A DNA stretch of 64,000 nt from Gammaproteobacteria bacterium (lineage in GTDB: Bacteria; Pseudomonadota; Gammaproteobacteria; Acidiferrobacterales; Sulfurifustaceae): assembly GCA_016199745.1 (NCBI GenBank), contig JACQFZ010000013.1, positions 1 through 64,000 of the forward strand. Reading direction: 5' to 3'. Made by a program: the position numbers and the translations under genes. The notes beneath the pieces were generated by a model. The model was not told the origin of the DNA. It worked only from the letters and a program-made list of their open reading frames with translations, and did no database searches. Positions 36,911 to 45,729 of the stretch are shown in pieces. How positions within the stretch are numbered: the stretch's first letter is position 1; each line of letters starts with the position of its first letter.

Positions 36911-37662
36911 TGCTGTGCCTCGAGCTTGTCGTAATGGTTCATGGAATTTTCCGCCAGCTGCACGACCTCGCCAACGACGATGATCGTCGGACTACCGATG
37001 CCGTGCGCTTCGATGGCGGCTGCTACGTTCGCCAGGGTGCTGACGACGCTGCGTTGTTGCGGCAGCGTGCCGTGTTGAATCGCCGCGACCGGCAGTGTCG
37101 GCGCTAGACCGGCGTCTAACAGCGCGCTGATGATCTGCGGCAGATGGGTAAGACCCATGTAAATCACCAACGTGCTGCCGGCCTGCGCGAGCTTGGCCCA
37201 ATTCGACGGCCAGCCGTCGCGCGTGTGACCGGTGATGAACGTCACGCTTTGCGACAACCCGCGATGGGTCAATGGAATGCCGATCGCGGCGGGGGCGGCG
37301 ATACCGGCGGTTACGCCGCTAATAATGTCGACGGCGATACCAGCTTGTTGTAGCTGCAAGAGCTCCTCGCCACCGCGACCGAAAATAAAAGGATCGCCGC
37401 CTTTCAAGCGGGCGACGGTTTTTCCGGTGCGAGCGTATTCCACCAGCAAGCCGTTGATGTGGTCTTGTCGGGCTGATGGTTGGCCGCCGCGTTTGCCGAC
37501 ATCGATGATCTGCGCGCCGGGCTTTGCGTATTGCAGTGTTTCGCGGCTGACAAGGTCGTCGATCAGAACCACGTCGGCTTTGCCGAGCGCGTTCACGGCT
37601 TTCAGCGTTAGCAGTTCCGGATCGCCGGGACCGGCGCCTATTAAATAAACCTTGCCGGTCAT
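36907..37662 (-). CDS. cobA: Uroporphyrinogen-III C-methyltransferase
   Basis: 251 residues. It adds methyl groups at C2 and C7 of uroporphyrinogen III to give precorrin-2, the branch to cobalamin and siroheme. Motifs are [42 protein letters not shown] and the [18 protein letters not shown] loop. It is the short monofunctional form without the CysG siroheme synthase domains. It overlaps cbiE and lies 2 bp after the chelatase gene. Confidence 0.96.
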   Translation of the reverse strand: MTGKVYLIGAGPGDPELLTLKAVNALGKADVVLIDDLVSRETLQYAKPGAQIIDVGKRGGQPSARQDHINGLLVEYARTGKTVARLKGGDPFIFGRGGEELLQLQQAGIAVDIISGVTAGIAAPAAIGIPLTHRGLSQSVTFITGHTRDGWPSNWAKLAQAGSTLVIYMGLTHLPQIISALLDAGLAPTLPVAAIQHGTLPQQRSVVSTLANVAAAIEAHGIGSPTIIVVGEVVQLAENSMNHYDKLEAQQ

Positions 37663-37664
37663 GC

Positions 37665-39554
37665 TTATGCCGTCGGCGTCGTGCGGCGGCGGATCGTGAG
37701 CGCCAGGCTCTCCGCCGACAGCTCGTCGAGTGCGAGATACTCACCACCGAGCGCCTGCGCTAGTTGGCGGGCGCGGCCGAGGCGCAAATAGCCGGTTTCG
37801 GTGTCGAGCACCAACGCCGGTACGCCGCGTTCGGCTAGCAGCGCCGCATACGCCAGCGTTTCTTGCCACGGATCGCCACTGGCATTGATCGGCACATTGG
37901 CCTTGCCGTCGCTCAACAGCACGAGCAACGGCGGTACGTCATTCGATTGCGCCTTACGCAGGCAATCGACGGCGAGTTCGAGGGCGTGCGCTAGCGGCGT
38001 GCGGCCGCCGGTGGGCAGCTCGCGTAAACCTTGTTCGGCTAAATCGACGCTGCGGGTCGGAGCGAGCAACAGTTGCGCTGTGTCGCCGCGGAAAGCGATC
38101 ACCGCCACTTCATCACGCCGTTGATAGGCGTCGGTGAGTAACGACAGCACCGCGCCTTTTACCGCCTCCATGCGCCGTTGCGCTGCCATCGAACCGGAGG
38201 CATCGACCACGAACAGGATCAAGTTGGCGGTTTTGCCGGCACGGACTTGTTGATGGAGATCGGCGCGGGTGACGCGTAATTCATCGGACGCGCGCAGCGC
38301 GGCACTGCGCAGCGTCGCGCCGACGGCCAGACTGGTCGGCTTCTCATCGGGCACGGCGCGTACGACGCGGCCGCGTGCGGCATTGGTGACGTCGCTGCGG
38401 CGGCCGGACTGGCGACCTCGGGCGTTGTCGACGCTGATCCGCCGAACGGCGCCGGCCGGCGCGCCGCTAAAGACTTGTTGATCGTTGTCGCCGCCGTTGT
38501 CGCCGTTATCGTCGTCGTCAGACGGTGGGTTAGAAGTGTCATCCGCTGCCGGCGGCGGGTTAGTGGCATCGCGCATTAACTCGTCGAGTCGGTCTTGATC
38601 CAAACCCGGCTGCTCGAACGGTTTGCGTCGGCGCCGATGCGGTAGTGCCAGCTCGGCGGCGCGACGTACGTCTTCCGGCGTCGCCTCGTTGCGTCCGGCC
38701 AGCGCCGCCAACGCGCGTGCCGCTTTGTGCATGACGATGTCGGCGCGCAAGCTGGCGACCTCGAACTCGCAGCAAAGATGGCTGATGAGATCGAGCATGG
38801 CGTCGTTGACACTAACTCGTGGCAGCAATTGCTGCGCTGTAATGAGTTGGCGTTGCAGCGTCTCTTGTTGCTGCGCCCATTGCCGGCTAAACGCCGAAGC
38901 GTCCGCCTCGAAGGCGATACGCCGACGTACGACTTCCGAGCGCAGTTGCTTGTCGCGCGGCGTCGTTACTTCGACCATCAGGCCGAAGCGATCGAGCAGT
39001 TGCGGCCGCAAGTCGCCTTCTTCCAGATTCATCGTGCCGATGAGCGTAAAGCGGGCGGCGTGCGATATCGACAAGCCTTCACGCTGCACCGAGTTGACGC
39101 CCATGGCGGCGGCGTCGAGCAAGACGTCGACCAGGTGATCGGGCAGTAAGTTAACTTCATCGATATACAGAATGCCGCGATGAGCCGATGCGAGCAGTCC
39201 GGGTTGGAAGGCGCGCTTGATATCTTTCAGCGCACGCTCCAGATCGAGTGTGCCGATCACGCGATCTTCGGTTGCACCGAGCGGCAGCGTGATAAACGGC
39301 ACTGACGCCGTTTGCGTACGGACGTCGGCACCAACGTGATCACAGGCGGCGTTTGGCGCGCAGTTAAACGCGCAACCCTCAACGCGCTCGATCGGCGGCA
39401 GAATTTCGGCCAATGCGCGCGCGGCGGTGCTTTTGGCAGTGCCCTTGTCGCCGCGGATTAAGACGCCGCCGAGTGAGGGATCGATAGCGCACAGCAACAG
39501 GGCGGTCTTGAGCTGCTCCTGACCGACGACGGCGCTGAACGGAAAATGATTCAT
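37665..39554 (-). CDS. Cobaltochelatase ATPase, ChlI-ChlD fusion
   Basis: 629 residues from the ATG at 39554, which overlaps the cobN stop (TAATG). The first half is a ChlI-type AAA+ module (GVLIRGDKGTAKSTAARALAEILPP as Walker A region, ILYIDEVNLLPDHLVD as Walker B). The middle is Asp/Asn/Pro-rich (about 290-330). The C-terminal half is a von Willebrand A domain with MIDAS LFVVDASGSMAAQRRM. Such fused proteins act with CobN as the motor subunit for cobalt insertion. The order cobN-chlID supports this over a magnesium chelatase. Confidence 0.92.
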   Translation of the reverse strand: MNHFPFSAVVGQEQLKTALLLCAIDPSLGGVLIRGDKGTAKSTAARALAEILPPIERVEGCAFNCAPNAACDHVGADVRTQTASVPFITLPLGATEDRVIGTLDLERALKDIKRAFQPGLLASAHRGILYIDEVNLLPDHLVDVLLDAAAMGVNSVQREGLSISHAARFTLIGTMNLEEGDLRPQLLDRFGLMVEVTTPRDKQLRSEVVRRRIAFEADASAFSRQWAQQQETLQRQLITAQQLLPRVSVNDAMLDLISHLCCEFEVASLRADIVMHKAARALAALAGRNEATPEDVRRAAELALPHRRRRKPFEQPGLDQDRLDELMRDATNPPPAADDTSNPPSDDDDNGDNGGDNDQQVFSGAPAGAVRRISVDNARGRQSGRRSDVTNAARGRVVRAVPDEKPTSLAVGATLRSAALRASDELRVTRADLHQQVRAGKTANLILFVVDASGSMAAQRRMEAVKGAVLSLLTDAYQRRDEVAVIAFRGDTAQLLLAPTRSVDLAEQGLRELPTGGRTPLAHALELAVDCLRKAQSNDVPPLLVLLSDGKANVPINASGDPWQETLAYAALLAERGVPALVLDTETGYLRLGRARQLAQALGGEYLALDELSAESLALTIRRRTTPTA

Positions 39555-42500
39555 TAGGCACCGCGCGGCGTTTCGCCACGCGCCTCCAACCAGGTTTCGC
39601 TGCGCAGATAAAGCGACTGCAGCGCCGCCAGTGTATCGGCCTGCGGTTCGCCCCACATCTTGCGCTGCGCCGCTTCCAGCAGACGCTCGGTGATGGCGTT
39701 GAGTGCCCACGGATTGCTTTCTTGTAGGAAACGCTGCATCTCGGTGTCGAACGCATAGGTTTGGGCGACTTGCTCGTACATCCAGTCGTCCATCACTTGC
39801 GCGGTCGCGTCGTAACCGAATAGGTAATCGACCGTGGCGGTCAACTCGAGGCCGCCTTTGTAACCGTGGCGTTGAATGCTCGCCAGCCATTTCGGATTGA
39901 CCACGCGCGCGCGGAATACACGCAGCGTCTCTTCTTTGAGATCGCGCACTTGTGCTCGCGCCGGATCGTGGCTGTCGCCGAAGTAATGCTTCGGCTGTTT
40001 GCCGGTAATAGCGCGGATCGTGCCGATCAGGCCACCGTGGTATTGCAGGTAGTCGTCGCTGTCGAAGATGTCGTGTTCGCGATTGTCCTGGTTGTGCAAC
40101 GCAACTTGCACGCCGGCCAAGCGCTCGCGAAACGCCTCGCGTTCATCGCTGCCGTGTTCGCCGCGGGCATAGGCATAGCCGCCCCAGTTGATGTACGCCT
40201 CGGCGAAGTCGGCGTCGGTTTGCCAGTTCTTTTCTTGGATCAGCGGCAGGATGCCGGCGCCGTAGCTACCGGGTTTGGAGCCGAAGATGCGCAAGCGCGA
40301 ACGGCGCTCGGCATCGTCGTTGTTCAATCCTTTGCCGACCCATTCGCCCAGTTCGGCGAGGTAGTGCTTGCGTACGAAGTTCTGCGTCGGTGGCTCGTCG
40401 AGTGCGATCACGGCGTTGACCGCATCGTCGATCAGCTCGATCAATTGCGGAAAGGCGTCGCGGAAAAAACCGCTGATGCGAGTGGTGACGTCGATGCGTG
40501 GGCGCTTGAGCTCGGCCAACGGCACTACTTCGATGCCGGCGAGTTGTCGATTTTGCGGGCGCCACACCGGTCGCACGCCGAGCAACGCTAAGATCTGGGC
40601 AACATCGTCGCCGTGCGTGCGCATGGCGCTCGTACCCCAGATGCTGATGGCGACGCTCTCGGGGTACTCGTTGGTTTCGCGCAGGTGGCGCGTCAATACT
40701 TCATGCGCGAGTTGCTGGCCGACATGCCAAGCGGATTGCGACGGCACGCTGCGCGGATCAACCGAATAGAAATTGCGCCCGGTCGGCAGAATGTGCGCCA
40801 TGCCACGCGTCGGCGAACCGCTTGGGCCGGCTGGGACGTAGCCGCCGTTGAGTCCGTGCAGCAGGTTGTCGATTTCATCGCTGGCACGATTAAGGTTAGG
40901 CACCAATTGGCGGCAAGCGAAATCAAGTACGCGCCGTACCTCATCGAAGGGTTCCTCCCCCTTCAGGGGGGAGGATAGGAGGGGGGTGGGTTTTGTGGTT
41001 GCGTCACCAAGACCCACCCCCACCCCAACCCTCCCCCTGAGGGGGAGGGAGAAGACTTCGTTAAGTGCGTCGTCGATGTGCGGCTCCGCATAGCCGCGCG
41101 TTTGTAATGCGGCAAACAGCCGGCGACATAGCTCGTCAATCGCCTCCAGCGCATCAGCGCGAGTAACGATATTTTTGCCGCTTTGTTGCGCAAGCATCAA
41201 CGGCGGTGTCTCAAAGCGCTGGCCTTTATTGTCGACCAAATCCTCAATCGCTAACCCAAACAAACGCGCCACTTCTGCTTGCAAGCCCGGAACATCCTGG
41301 TTCGGTAAGCGCGTGAGCGACACCAACATGTCGACCAGTTGCTCATTCTGCGGTGCTTGACCGAGCGTATGCAGACCATCGCGAATTTGCGCAGCGCCGA
41401 GCTCGCACAAATAGCCGTCGAGATCTTCGATCAGGTGCGCGACGTCCGACCCACCCATTTTTGCCAGGACGGTCGGCAATGCGCCGTCGTGATCGTGGTG
41501 ATGATCATGATCGTGCGAGTGTTCATGATCATGGTGATGATGGCCGTGCGCCGGTGCGGCTAATTTGAAACCGCCGGCCGGCGGCGACGACAACGGTTTA
41601 AACATCGCGCCGGCTGCGGCAAACGCTTTCGGCGCCGAGCTTGCGAGTGGATTAGGCGTATGTGGGTGATGATGGTGGTGATCATGCGCATGATGATGAC
41701 CGTCGTGATCGTGATCGTGAGGGTGGTCATGATCATGATGATGGTGCAGCAACCGTGCCTGCAGATCGCTATCGAGATTGGTCTGCTTCACCAGCTCCCA
41801 GATCCGTTGCTGCAGCAATGGCAGCTTCGTCGGATCGAGTACTTCGACTTGGTAGTATTCATCGACCAGTTGCGTCAACTCGGCGAGCGCGCCGTAGGTG
41901 CCGGCGGTCGTCATCGGTGGCGTCAGGTGATCGATGACCACGGCGTGGCCGCGGCGCTTGGCTTGTGAGCCTTCGCCCGGGTCGTTGATGATGAACGGGT
42001 AGAACAGCGGCATGTCGCCGAGCAAGCCGTCGGGGGCGCAATTCTGCGACAGGCCGACACCTTTGCCGGGCAACCATTCGAGCGTGCCATGCTTGCCGAC
42101 GTGAACGATCGCGTCGGCGCGCCACTCGTCGCGCAGCCAGCGATACAACGCGTAGTAGTGATGCGGTGGCGGCAGATCGGGCTGATGGTAAATCGCATCC
42201 GGATCCATGCCGTAACCGCGCGGCGGCTGCAACGCGACGAACGCATTGCCGAGCTCGAGGCCGGCCAATGCCAAGTGGCCGTCGTGGAAATAGGCCGTTC
42301 CCGGCGCGGTACCCCACTGATTTTCCATTTTCTCGCGCACTGCCGGCGGTAGCTCGGCGAACCAGGCGTTGTACTGCGCCGTCGGGACGCGGCCGGCGGC
42401 GCGGTTTAGTTGTTCGGCGGTAAGGTAGGTGTTGTCGTAAGCGCAGCGATCGATCAGCTCGTGAATGAGTACGTCGCTAGTCACTGGCAGATCGCCGATT

Positions 42501-43771
42501 TGGTACCCGGCGTCGCGCATTGCCTGCAACAGGCGCATCAGCGATGCCGGCGCGTCGAGACCGACGGCGTTGCCGATCTGCGAGGCTTTGCTGTTCGAGT
42601 TGGTGAATACGAAAGCAATACGCTTGTCACGGTTCGGCAGGTGCTTGAGCCGTGCCAGCCGCGCGGCGATGCCGGCGGTGCGTTCGATGCGATCGGGTAG
42701 GGGCTCGTACTCGAACAATTCGTTCGGCATGCCGGGTTGCCGTTCCTTGAAGGAAATCGGCACGGTGATGATACGACCGTCGAATTCCGGCAGCACCACG
42801 TTCATCGCGGCGTCGAGCGGATTCAAACCGCGCGTCGATTGTTCCCATTGACCGCGCGTCATGCCGCTGGTGATCGCCTGCAGCACCGGTACGTCGAGCC
42901 GTTCGAGCACGGCGACCGACCAGCCGGCCGGCGTCGGCCCGCCGGGCGTGATTTCGCCCATGGCGAACGACGTTGTATTGATGAGTACGTCGACGTGCGT
43001 ATTCGTGCCGTCGCTGAAGTAGCGCAGTGAAGTCGGTAATTGTTTGCCACCGCCCGCGCGCAGCGACGCGGTGAATACCGGCAACACGTTCAAGCCACGA
43101 TGTTCGAGCGCGCGCACCAAGGCATCGATGAAGCGGGTGTTGCCGCTCATCCAATGGGCTCGATAGAAAACGATGCCGGCGCTCGGCCGCTTCGGATCGC
43201 GCAGCGCCAGCCAGTCAGCGATGTCGGCGCCATCGGCTAAGTCGGGGTGATAAATTCCGTGCTCCGGCAACGGCACCGGCGGATCGAAGCCGAAGCCGGT
43301 GAACAGTAGGTGGTCCGATAAATAGCGCAGCAGCTGCGCCAGATTCATACTGCCGCCGGCTTGGAAGTACGTCAGCGTCTCGTGCATGACATTCGGCGGC
43401 ACGGTCGAAGCGGCGCCAAGCTCGGGGTCGGGTTCGCCGGTGCCGCTGACGACAATCAGATGCTTGCCGCGGCTACGCGCTTGCCGCACCAGCTCGGCGA
43501 ATCCCGGTACGTTGCCTAGCCGGCCGAGGACGCGCGCGACGATGATGTCGGCGGCGGCGAGTTCATGCGTCAACAGCGCCGTGATCTGCGATTCGTTTTC
43601 CAGTCCTTGCAGATTGATGCCGACGACGTGCGGGAACTCGGTCGGCATCTGCGCCAGCACGTTGTGCAACACGGCGAGGTCGTTCGGCGCATGCGACAGC
43701 AGCGCGATACGCGCCGGCGTGGCTGGCGACGATTTAGGAATCGGGTGCGATGACATGAGCGGGGCAAACAT
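39554..43771 (-). CDS. cobN: Cobaltochelatase large subunit CobN with His-rich and repeat-encoded inserts
   Basis: 1405 residues, clearly longer than typical CobN/BchH proteins. The conserved core is intact, for example HVGKHGTLEWLPGKGVGLS, YPFIINDPGEGSQAKRRGHAVVIDHLTPP and the C-terminal YDATAQVMDDWMYEQVA. Two inserts stand out. Residues about 670-760 carry two His/Asp clusters with about 32 His. Residues about 907-940 are encoded by a palindromic repeat. CobN holds the corrin ring and inserts cobalt with ATP from the ChlID protein. It overlaps the ferredoxin gene upstream by 38 bp. Start at 43756 is an alternative. Confidence 0.95.
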   Translation of the reverse strand: MFAPLMSSHPIPKSSPATPARIALLSHAPNDLAVLHNVLAQMPTEFPHVVGINLQGLENESQITALLTHELAAADIIVARVLGRLGNVPGFAELVRQARSRGKHLIVVSGTGEPDPELGAASTVPPNVMHETLTYFQAGGSMNLAQLLRYLSDHLLFTGFGFDPPVPLPEHGIYHPDLADGADIADWLALRDPKRPSAGIVFYRAHWMSGNTRFIDALVRALEHRGLNVLPVFTASLRAGGGKQLPTSLRYFSDGTNTHVDVLINTTSFAMGEITPGGPTPAGWSVAVLERLDVPVLQAITSGMTRGQWEQSTRGLNPLDAAMNVVLPEFDGRIITVPISFKERQPGMPNELFEYEPLPDRIERTAGIAARLARLKHLPNRDKRIAFVFTNSNSKASQIGNAVGLDAPASLMRLLQAMRDAGYQIGDLPVTSDVLIHELIDRCAYDNTYLTAEQLNRAAGRVPTAQYNAWFAELPPAVREKMENQWGTAPGTAYFHDGHLALAGLELGNAFVALQPPRGYGMDPDAIYHQPDLPPPHHYYALYRWLRDEWRADAIVHVGKHGTLEWLPGKGVGLSQNCAPDGLLGDMPLFYPFIINDPGEGSQAKRRGHAVVIDHLTPPMTTAGTYGALAELTQLVDEYYQVEVLDPTKLPLLQQRIWELVKQTNLDSDLQARLLHHHHDHDHPHDHDHDGHHHAHDHHHHHPHTPNPLASSAPKAFAAAGAMFKPLSSPPAGGFKLAAPAHGHHHHDHEHSHDHDHHHDHDGALPTVLAKMGGSDVAHLIEDLDGYLCELGAAQIRDGLHTLGQAPQNEQLVDMLVSLTRLPNQDVPGLQAEVARLFGLAIEDLVDNKGQRFETPPLMLAQQSGKNIVTRADALEAIDELCRRLFAALQTRGYAEPHIDDALNEVFSLPLRGRVGVGVGLGDATTKPTPLLSSPLKGEEPFDEVRRVLDFACRQLVPNLNRASDEIDNLLHGLNGGYVPAGPSGSPTRGMAHILPTGRNFYSVDPRSVPSQSAWHVGQQLAHEVLTRHLRETNEYPESVAISIWGTSAMRTHGDDVAQILALLGVRPVWRPQNRQLAGIEVVPLAELKRPRIDVTTRISGFFRDAFPQLIELIDDAVNAVIALDEPPTQNFVRKHYLAELGEWVGKGLNNDDAERRSRLRIFGSKPGSYGAGILPLIQEKNWQTDADFAEAYINWGGYAYARGEHGSDEREAFRERLAGVQVALHNQDNREHDIFDSDDYLQYHGGLIGTIRAITGKQPKHYFGDSHDPARAQVRDLKEETLRVFRARVVNPKWLASIQRHGYKGGLELTATVDYLFGYDATAQVMDDWMYEQVAQTYAFDTEMQRFLQESNPWALNAITERLLEAAQRKMWGEPQADTLAALQSLYLRSETWLEARGETPRGA
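40952..41051. repeat. Paired inverted repeat (DUF559-type element without gene) in frame in cobN
   Basis: The left arm CCTCCCCCTTCAGGGGGG continues GGATAGGAGGGGGGTGGGTTTT. The right arm starts AAGACCCACCCCCACCCC and ends CCTCCCCCTGAGGGGGAGG. The arms are near-inverted copies around about 16 bp of spacer. They match the arms that flank the DUF559 gene at 51558-51982. The insert length keeps the cobN frame and encodes about 34 residues. Confidence 0.85.
41488..41756 (-). other. His-rich metal-binding segment of CobN
   Basis: Coding sequence for two His/Asp clusters: HHHHDHDHPHDHDHD then HHHAHDHHHHHPH, and after an Ala/Pro/Ser linker of about 35 residues HGHHHHDHEHSHDHDHHH. The composition resembles His-rich loops of cobalt or nickel chaperones (HypB, CobW, ZIP loops), so cobalt storage or delivery to the active site is inferred. 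Confidence 0.8.
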
Positions 43772-44075
43772 CTCCTTCGCCTAAGCGATGGAAGACATAG
43801 TCGGTGACTTCGCGCCCGTCTTCGAGATGCTCGACGACGATGCGCCGTATTGCCGCTTCATCGACTCGGTGATACCAAACCCCTTCGGGGTAGACGACGA
43901 TAATGGGACCGTTCTTGCACACGACCATACAGTGCGAGCGCGTGCGTTTAACTTGCAGGTGCGGGCGGGCGTCGATTTGCTGGCCGAGATATTTGAACAT
44001 CGCCTCCGCCTGCACGCCGTCTTCGGTGCAGCGTGGGCCGGTGCACATGAGCACGTGCCTGCGATGCGTTCTCAT
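43734..44075 (-). CDS. Thioredoxin-like [2Fe-2S] ferredoxin of the cobalt chelatase operon
   Basis: 113 residues. Four Cys in the thioredoxin-like ferredoxin pattern are visible: VLMCTGPRCTEDG near the start and HCMVVCKNGPIIVVYPEGVWYH later. A final Cys (GDVCPAHV) is extra. Such ferredoxins are common between cbtA and cobN and may supply electrons for cobalt or corrin reduction; this role is inferred from position. The 3' end overlaps cobN. Confidence 0.88.
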   Translation of the reverse strand: MRTHRRHVLMCTGPRCTEDGVQAEAMFKYLGQQIDARPHLQVKRTRSHCMVVCKNGPIIVVYPEGVWYHRVDEAAIRRIVVEHLEDGREVTDYVFHRLGEGDVCPAHVIAPDS

Positions 44076-44105
44076 ATCGAATTATTTAGGTAGGCGACAT
44101 CGGCG

Positions 44106-44131
44106 AATCGCCCCCTTCGAGAGGGGGCGAT
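44106..44131. repeat. Hairpin between cbtA and the ferredoxin gene
   Basis: ATCGCCCCC-TTCGAG-AGGGGGCGAT forms a near-perfect stem in the 63-bp gap. There is no T-run in the direction of the operon, so it is more likely a processing or stabilising hairpin, or a short relic of the C/G-rich repeats, than a terminator. Confidence 0.6.
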
Positions 44132-44138
44132 AGCGTTC

Positions 44139-44837
44139 TTAGCCGATCTTCTTGTAGAAAAATCCGAGCAGTCCACCGAGCGCCAGCCAGAACACGGCGT
44201 TGGCGATCGCCGAGGCGATAACAAACGAATGTGCCAACTCTTCCGGCGCCAAGCTGCTGTGCACTTGCGGTTGCGGTGCGCCGATCAGATGCGGCACCCC
44301 GAGCAGCAGGGCACCACCGATCTTGGCAGCCCAGTGACGCGCGAACACCAGCAGGGCGAGGCCGGTAGCGGTGAATGCTGTTGTCATCAACCACCAGACT
44401 TGGCGATCGCTGAGCTGGGCAGCTTCTGTACCCGGAACTTCTGGCGGCAGACCCAGCGAGGGTGCAACGAAGAAGACCGCGTACGCGGCGGCACCCCATA
44501 GTAGGCCAATGCGCCAGTCGGTCTTTTTACGGAAGACCGCGATAGCGGCGGCCAGCAGCAGTGCGAAGGACAGGCCGACAATGATATTGGCGCCGGTGGT
44601 GAAGAGCGTGCGTTCCCAACCGTCTGCCGGTGCCCATGCTTCGGCATGGTGTTCGTGCGCCGACACGGTGGCGTCGCGGCTGGCGTTTGCCGCCTCGGCG
44701 GCTTGTTCGTATACCTCGGCCTGAAGAATCAACGGCACCACCTGCACGCGTTGCACGGCGGTCAATAGCAATCCCGCCAAAATGCCAGCTAGCGCAGCCA
44801 CGGCGACGATTTTCTTGAATACGGCCATGTTGAACAT
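44139..44837 (-). CDS. cbtA: Cobalt transporter subunit CbtA
   Basis: 232 residues with about five membrane spans: KKIVAVAALAGILAGLLLTA, then ANIIVGLSFALLLAAAIAVF, IGLLWGAAAYAVFFVAP, LMTTAFTATGLALLVFA and a final span. His residues AHEHHAEAW sit in the first outer loop. The sequence VAPSLGLPPEVPG and PQPQVHSSLAPEELAHSF fits CbtA. With CbtB it is a predicted B12-regulated cobalt importer, consistent with the riboswitch upstream. Confidence 0.92.
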   Translation of the reverse strand: MFNMAVFKKIVAVAALAGILAGLLLTAVQRVQVVPLILQAEVYEQAAEAANASRDATVSAHEHHAEAWAPADGWERTLFTTGANIIVGLSFALLLAAAIAVFRKKTDWRIGLLWGAAAYAVFFVAPSLGLPPEVPGTEAAQLSDRQVWWLMTTAFTATGLALLVFARHWAAKIGGALLLGVPHLIGAPQPQVHSSLAPEELAHSFVIASAIANAVFWLALGGLLGFFYKKIG

Positions 44838-44858
44838 GAGAAACCTCAGGCAAACAAA

Positions 44859-45053
44859 TTAATGACAGGGAAAGGCAGCAGAGTGACGCGCGTCGTGGGT
44901 AGCGTTGTGCAGCGGGCTGACGCTGGAGAAGCCGGCGGCCCAGAGCAGTGTTGCGCCGAGGACGGCGGCGAATAGCACCGGCAACAGCGTGTTCGTTGTA
45001 ACGTCGGATTGGATGTGTGATTCGGTTTTAATTGCGTTCGGCGTTGACGACAT
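44859..45053 (-). CDS. cbtB: Cobalt transporter subunit CbtB
   Basis: 64 residues from the ATG at 45053, which has GAGGAG nine bases upstream; an ATG at 45083 lies before that site and is rejected. One membrane span (TLLPVLFAAVLGATLLWAAGF) is followed by a His-rich C-terminal tail (LHNATHDARHSAAFPCH), the hallmark of CbtB. It is the first gene behind the cobalamin riboswitch. Confidence 0.9.
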   Translation of the reverse strand: MSSTPNAIKTESHIQSDVTTNTLLPVLFAAVLGATLLWAAGFSSVSPLHNATHDARHSAAFPCH

Positions 45054-45189
45054 GTGAGCGTTCTCCTCTGGGGCGTTGTCCAATGCTTAAAAGTCCAAAA
45101 TACGGATACCAACGGCAGAAACGGATAGGGGAGGATGGGAGACGGGTGCGAGAAGAGCAAGCCGCCTGCATCGCCCTCCGCGATACCGA

Positions 45190-45395
45190 ACCTGCAGTCA
45201 CTTCGGGCCGGTCTCCGGACTCACGAGTCGGTCCCCCTCCGGGTCCCGTTGCCGGCGCCTTCCCGTGTTCGCACACAGTGGCGTACCGCTGGCGTTTTAC
45301 TCGTTTACCGTTGCGGGGGCAGCGTCGGAATTGCCTTGCGGCGCACCGACTTCCCGTTTCACCCCCATGGAAAATGCCCATGGAGTACCTGAAGC
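45190..45395 (-). ncRNA. Adenosylcobalamin riboswitch
   Basis: On the minus strand the leader reads GGGTGAAACGGGAAGTCGGTGC, then GCTGCCCCCGCAACGGTAAACG, and later a B12-box-like GTGAGTCCGGAGACCGGCCCG (plus coordinates about 45204-45225). These are the conserved core elements of the cobalamin aptamer in the right order. It lies about 140 nt upstream of cbtB, so it should turn off the cobalt-import and chelatase operon when adenosylcobalamin is plentiful. Confidence 0.93.
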
Positions 45396-45409
45396 GTTAC
45401 TACCGGCGC

Positions 45410-45438
45410 AGTCTATGCTGCGGCGAAAATACTGACAA
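45410..45438 (-). promoter_or_regulatory. Sigma-70-like promoter of the riboswitch operon
   Basis: On the minus strand TTGTCA (45438-45433) and TAGACT (45415-45410) are separated by 17 bp. They would start the RNA just before the riboswitch. The match is moderate (five of six and four of six bases). Confidence 0.45.
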
Positions 45439-45729
45439 GCTGTTGTTTGTATTAGCCACCGGTTTTGGCGCTGGGTCGTTGGTGAGTGACGCATGGCGGC
45501 ATTTGCCAACGTCGTGGTGTCATGGCGCCGGTGGGTGCCGGTGGCGAGTTGTCCTGGTCGATGTCCCCGGGTCGCCCGCACGATGGTATCCGCCGCCAAC
45601 TCGTTTTGGGGGTGGCGGGTTTGCGATTACACTCGCGTTCCCGTAAATCGGGCGGGGTTGGTTGAGACGCAGGCGCCGTAGCTCCCGCTGACCGATGGCC
45701 TACGGTTTTTCGGACGAGTCGACATCTTA
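45439..45729. other. Divergent control region upstream of cbiX/cbiC
   Basis: No gene or second cobalamin riboswitch is recognised on the plus strand. An ORF reading through the riboswitch is not a gene. The promoter of the plus-strand cobalamin operon should be here, but no clear -35/-10 pair was found. Confidence 0.35.

Noticed and set aside
37665-39554. Magnesium chelatase for bacteriochlorophyll
   Set aside because: The fusion of ChlI and ChlD, overlap with cobN and cobalamin neighbours point to cobalt; no bch genes are present.
41339-41568. Plus-strand ORFs rich in Met, Val, His or Asp opposite cobN
   Set aside because: They are the complement of the His/Asp codon repeats in cobN and have no independent support.
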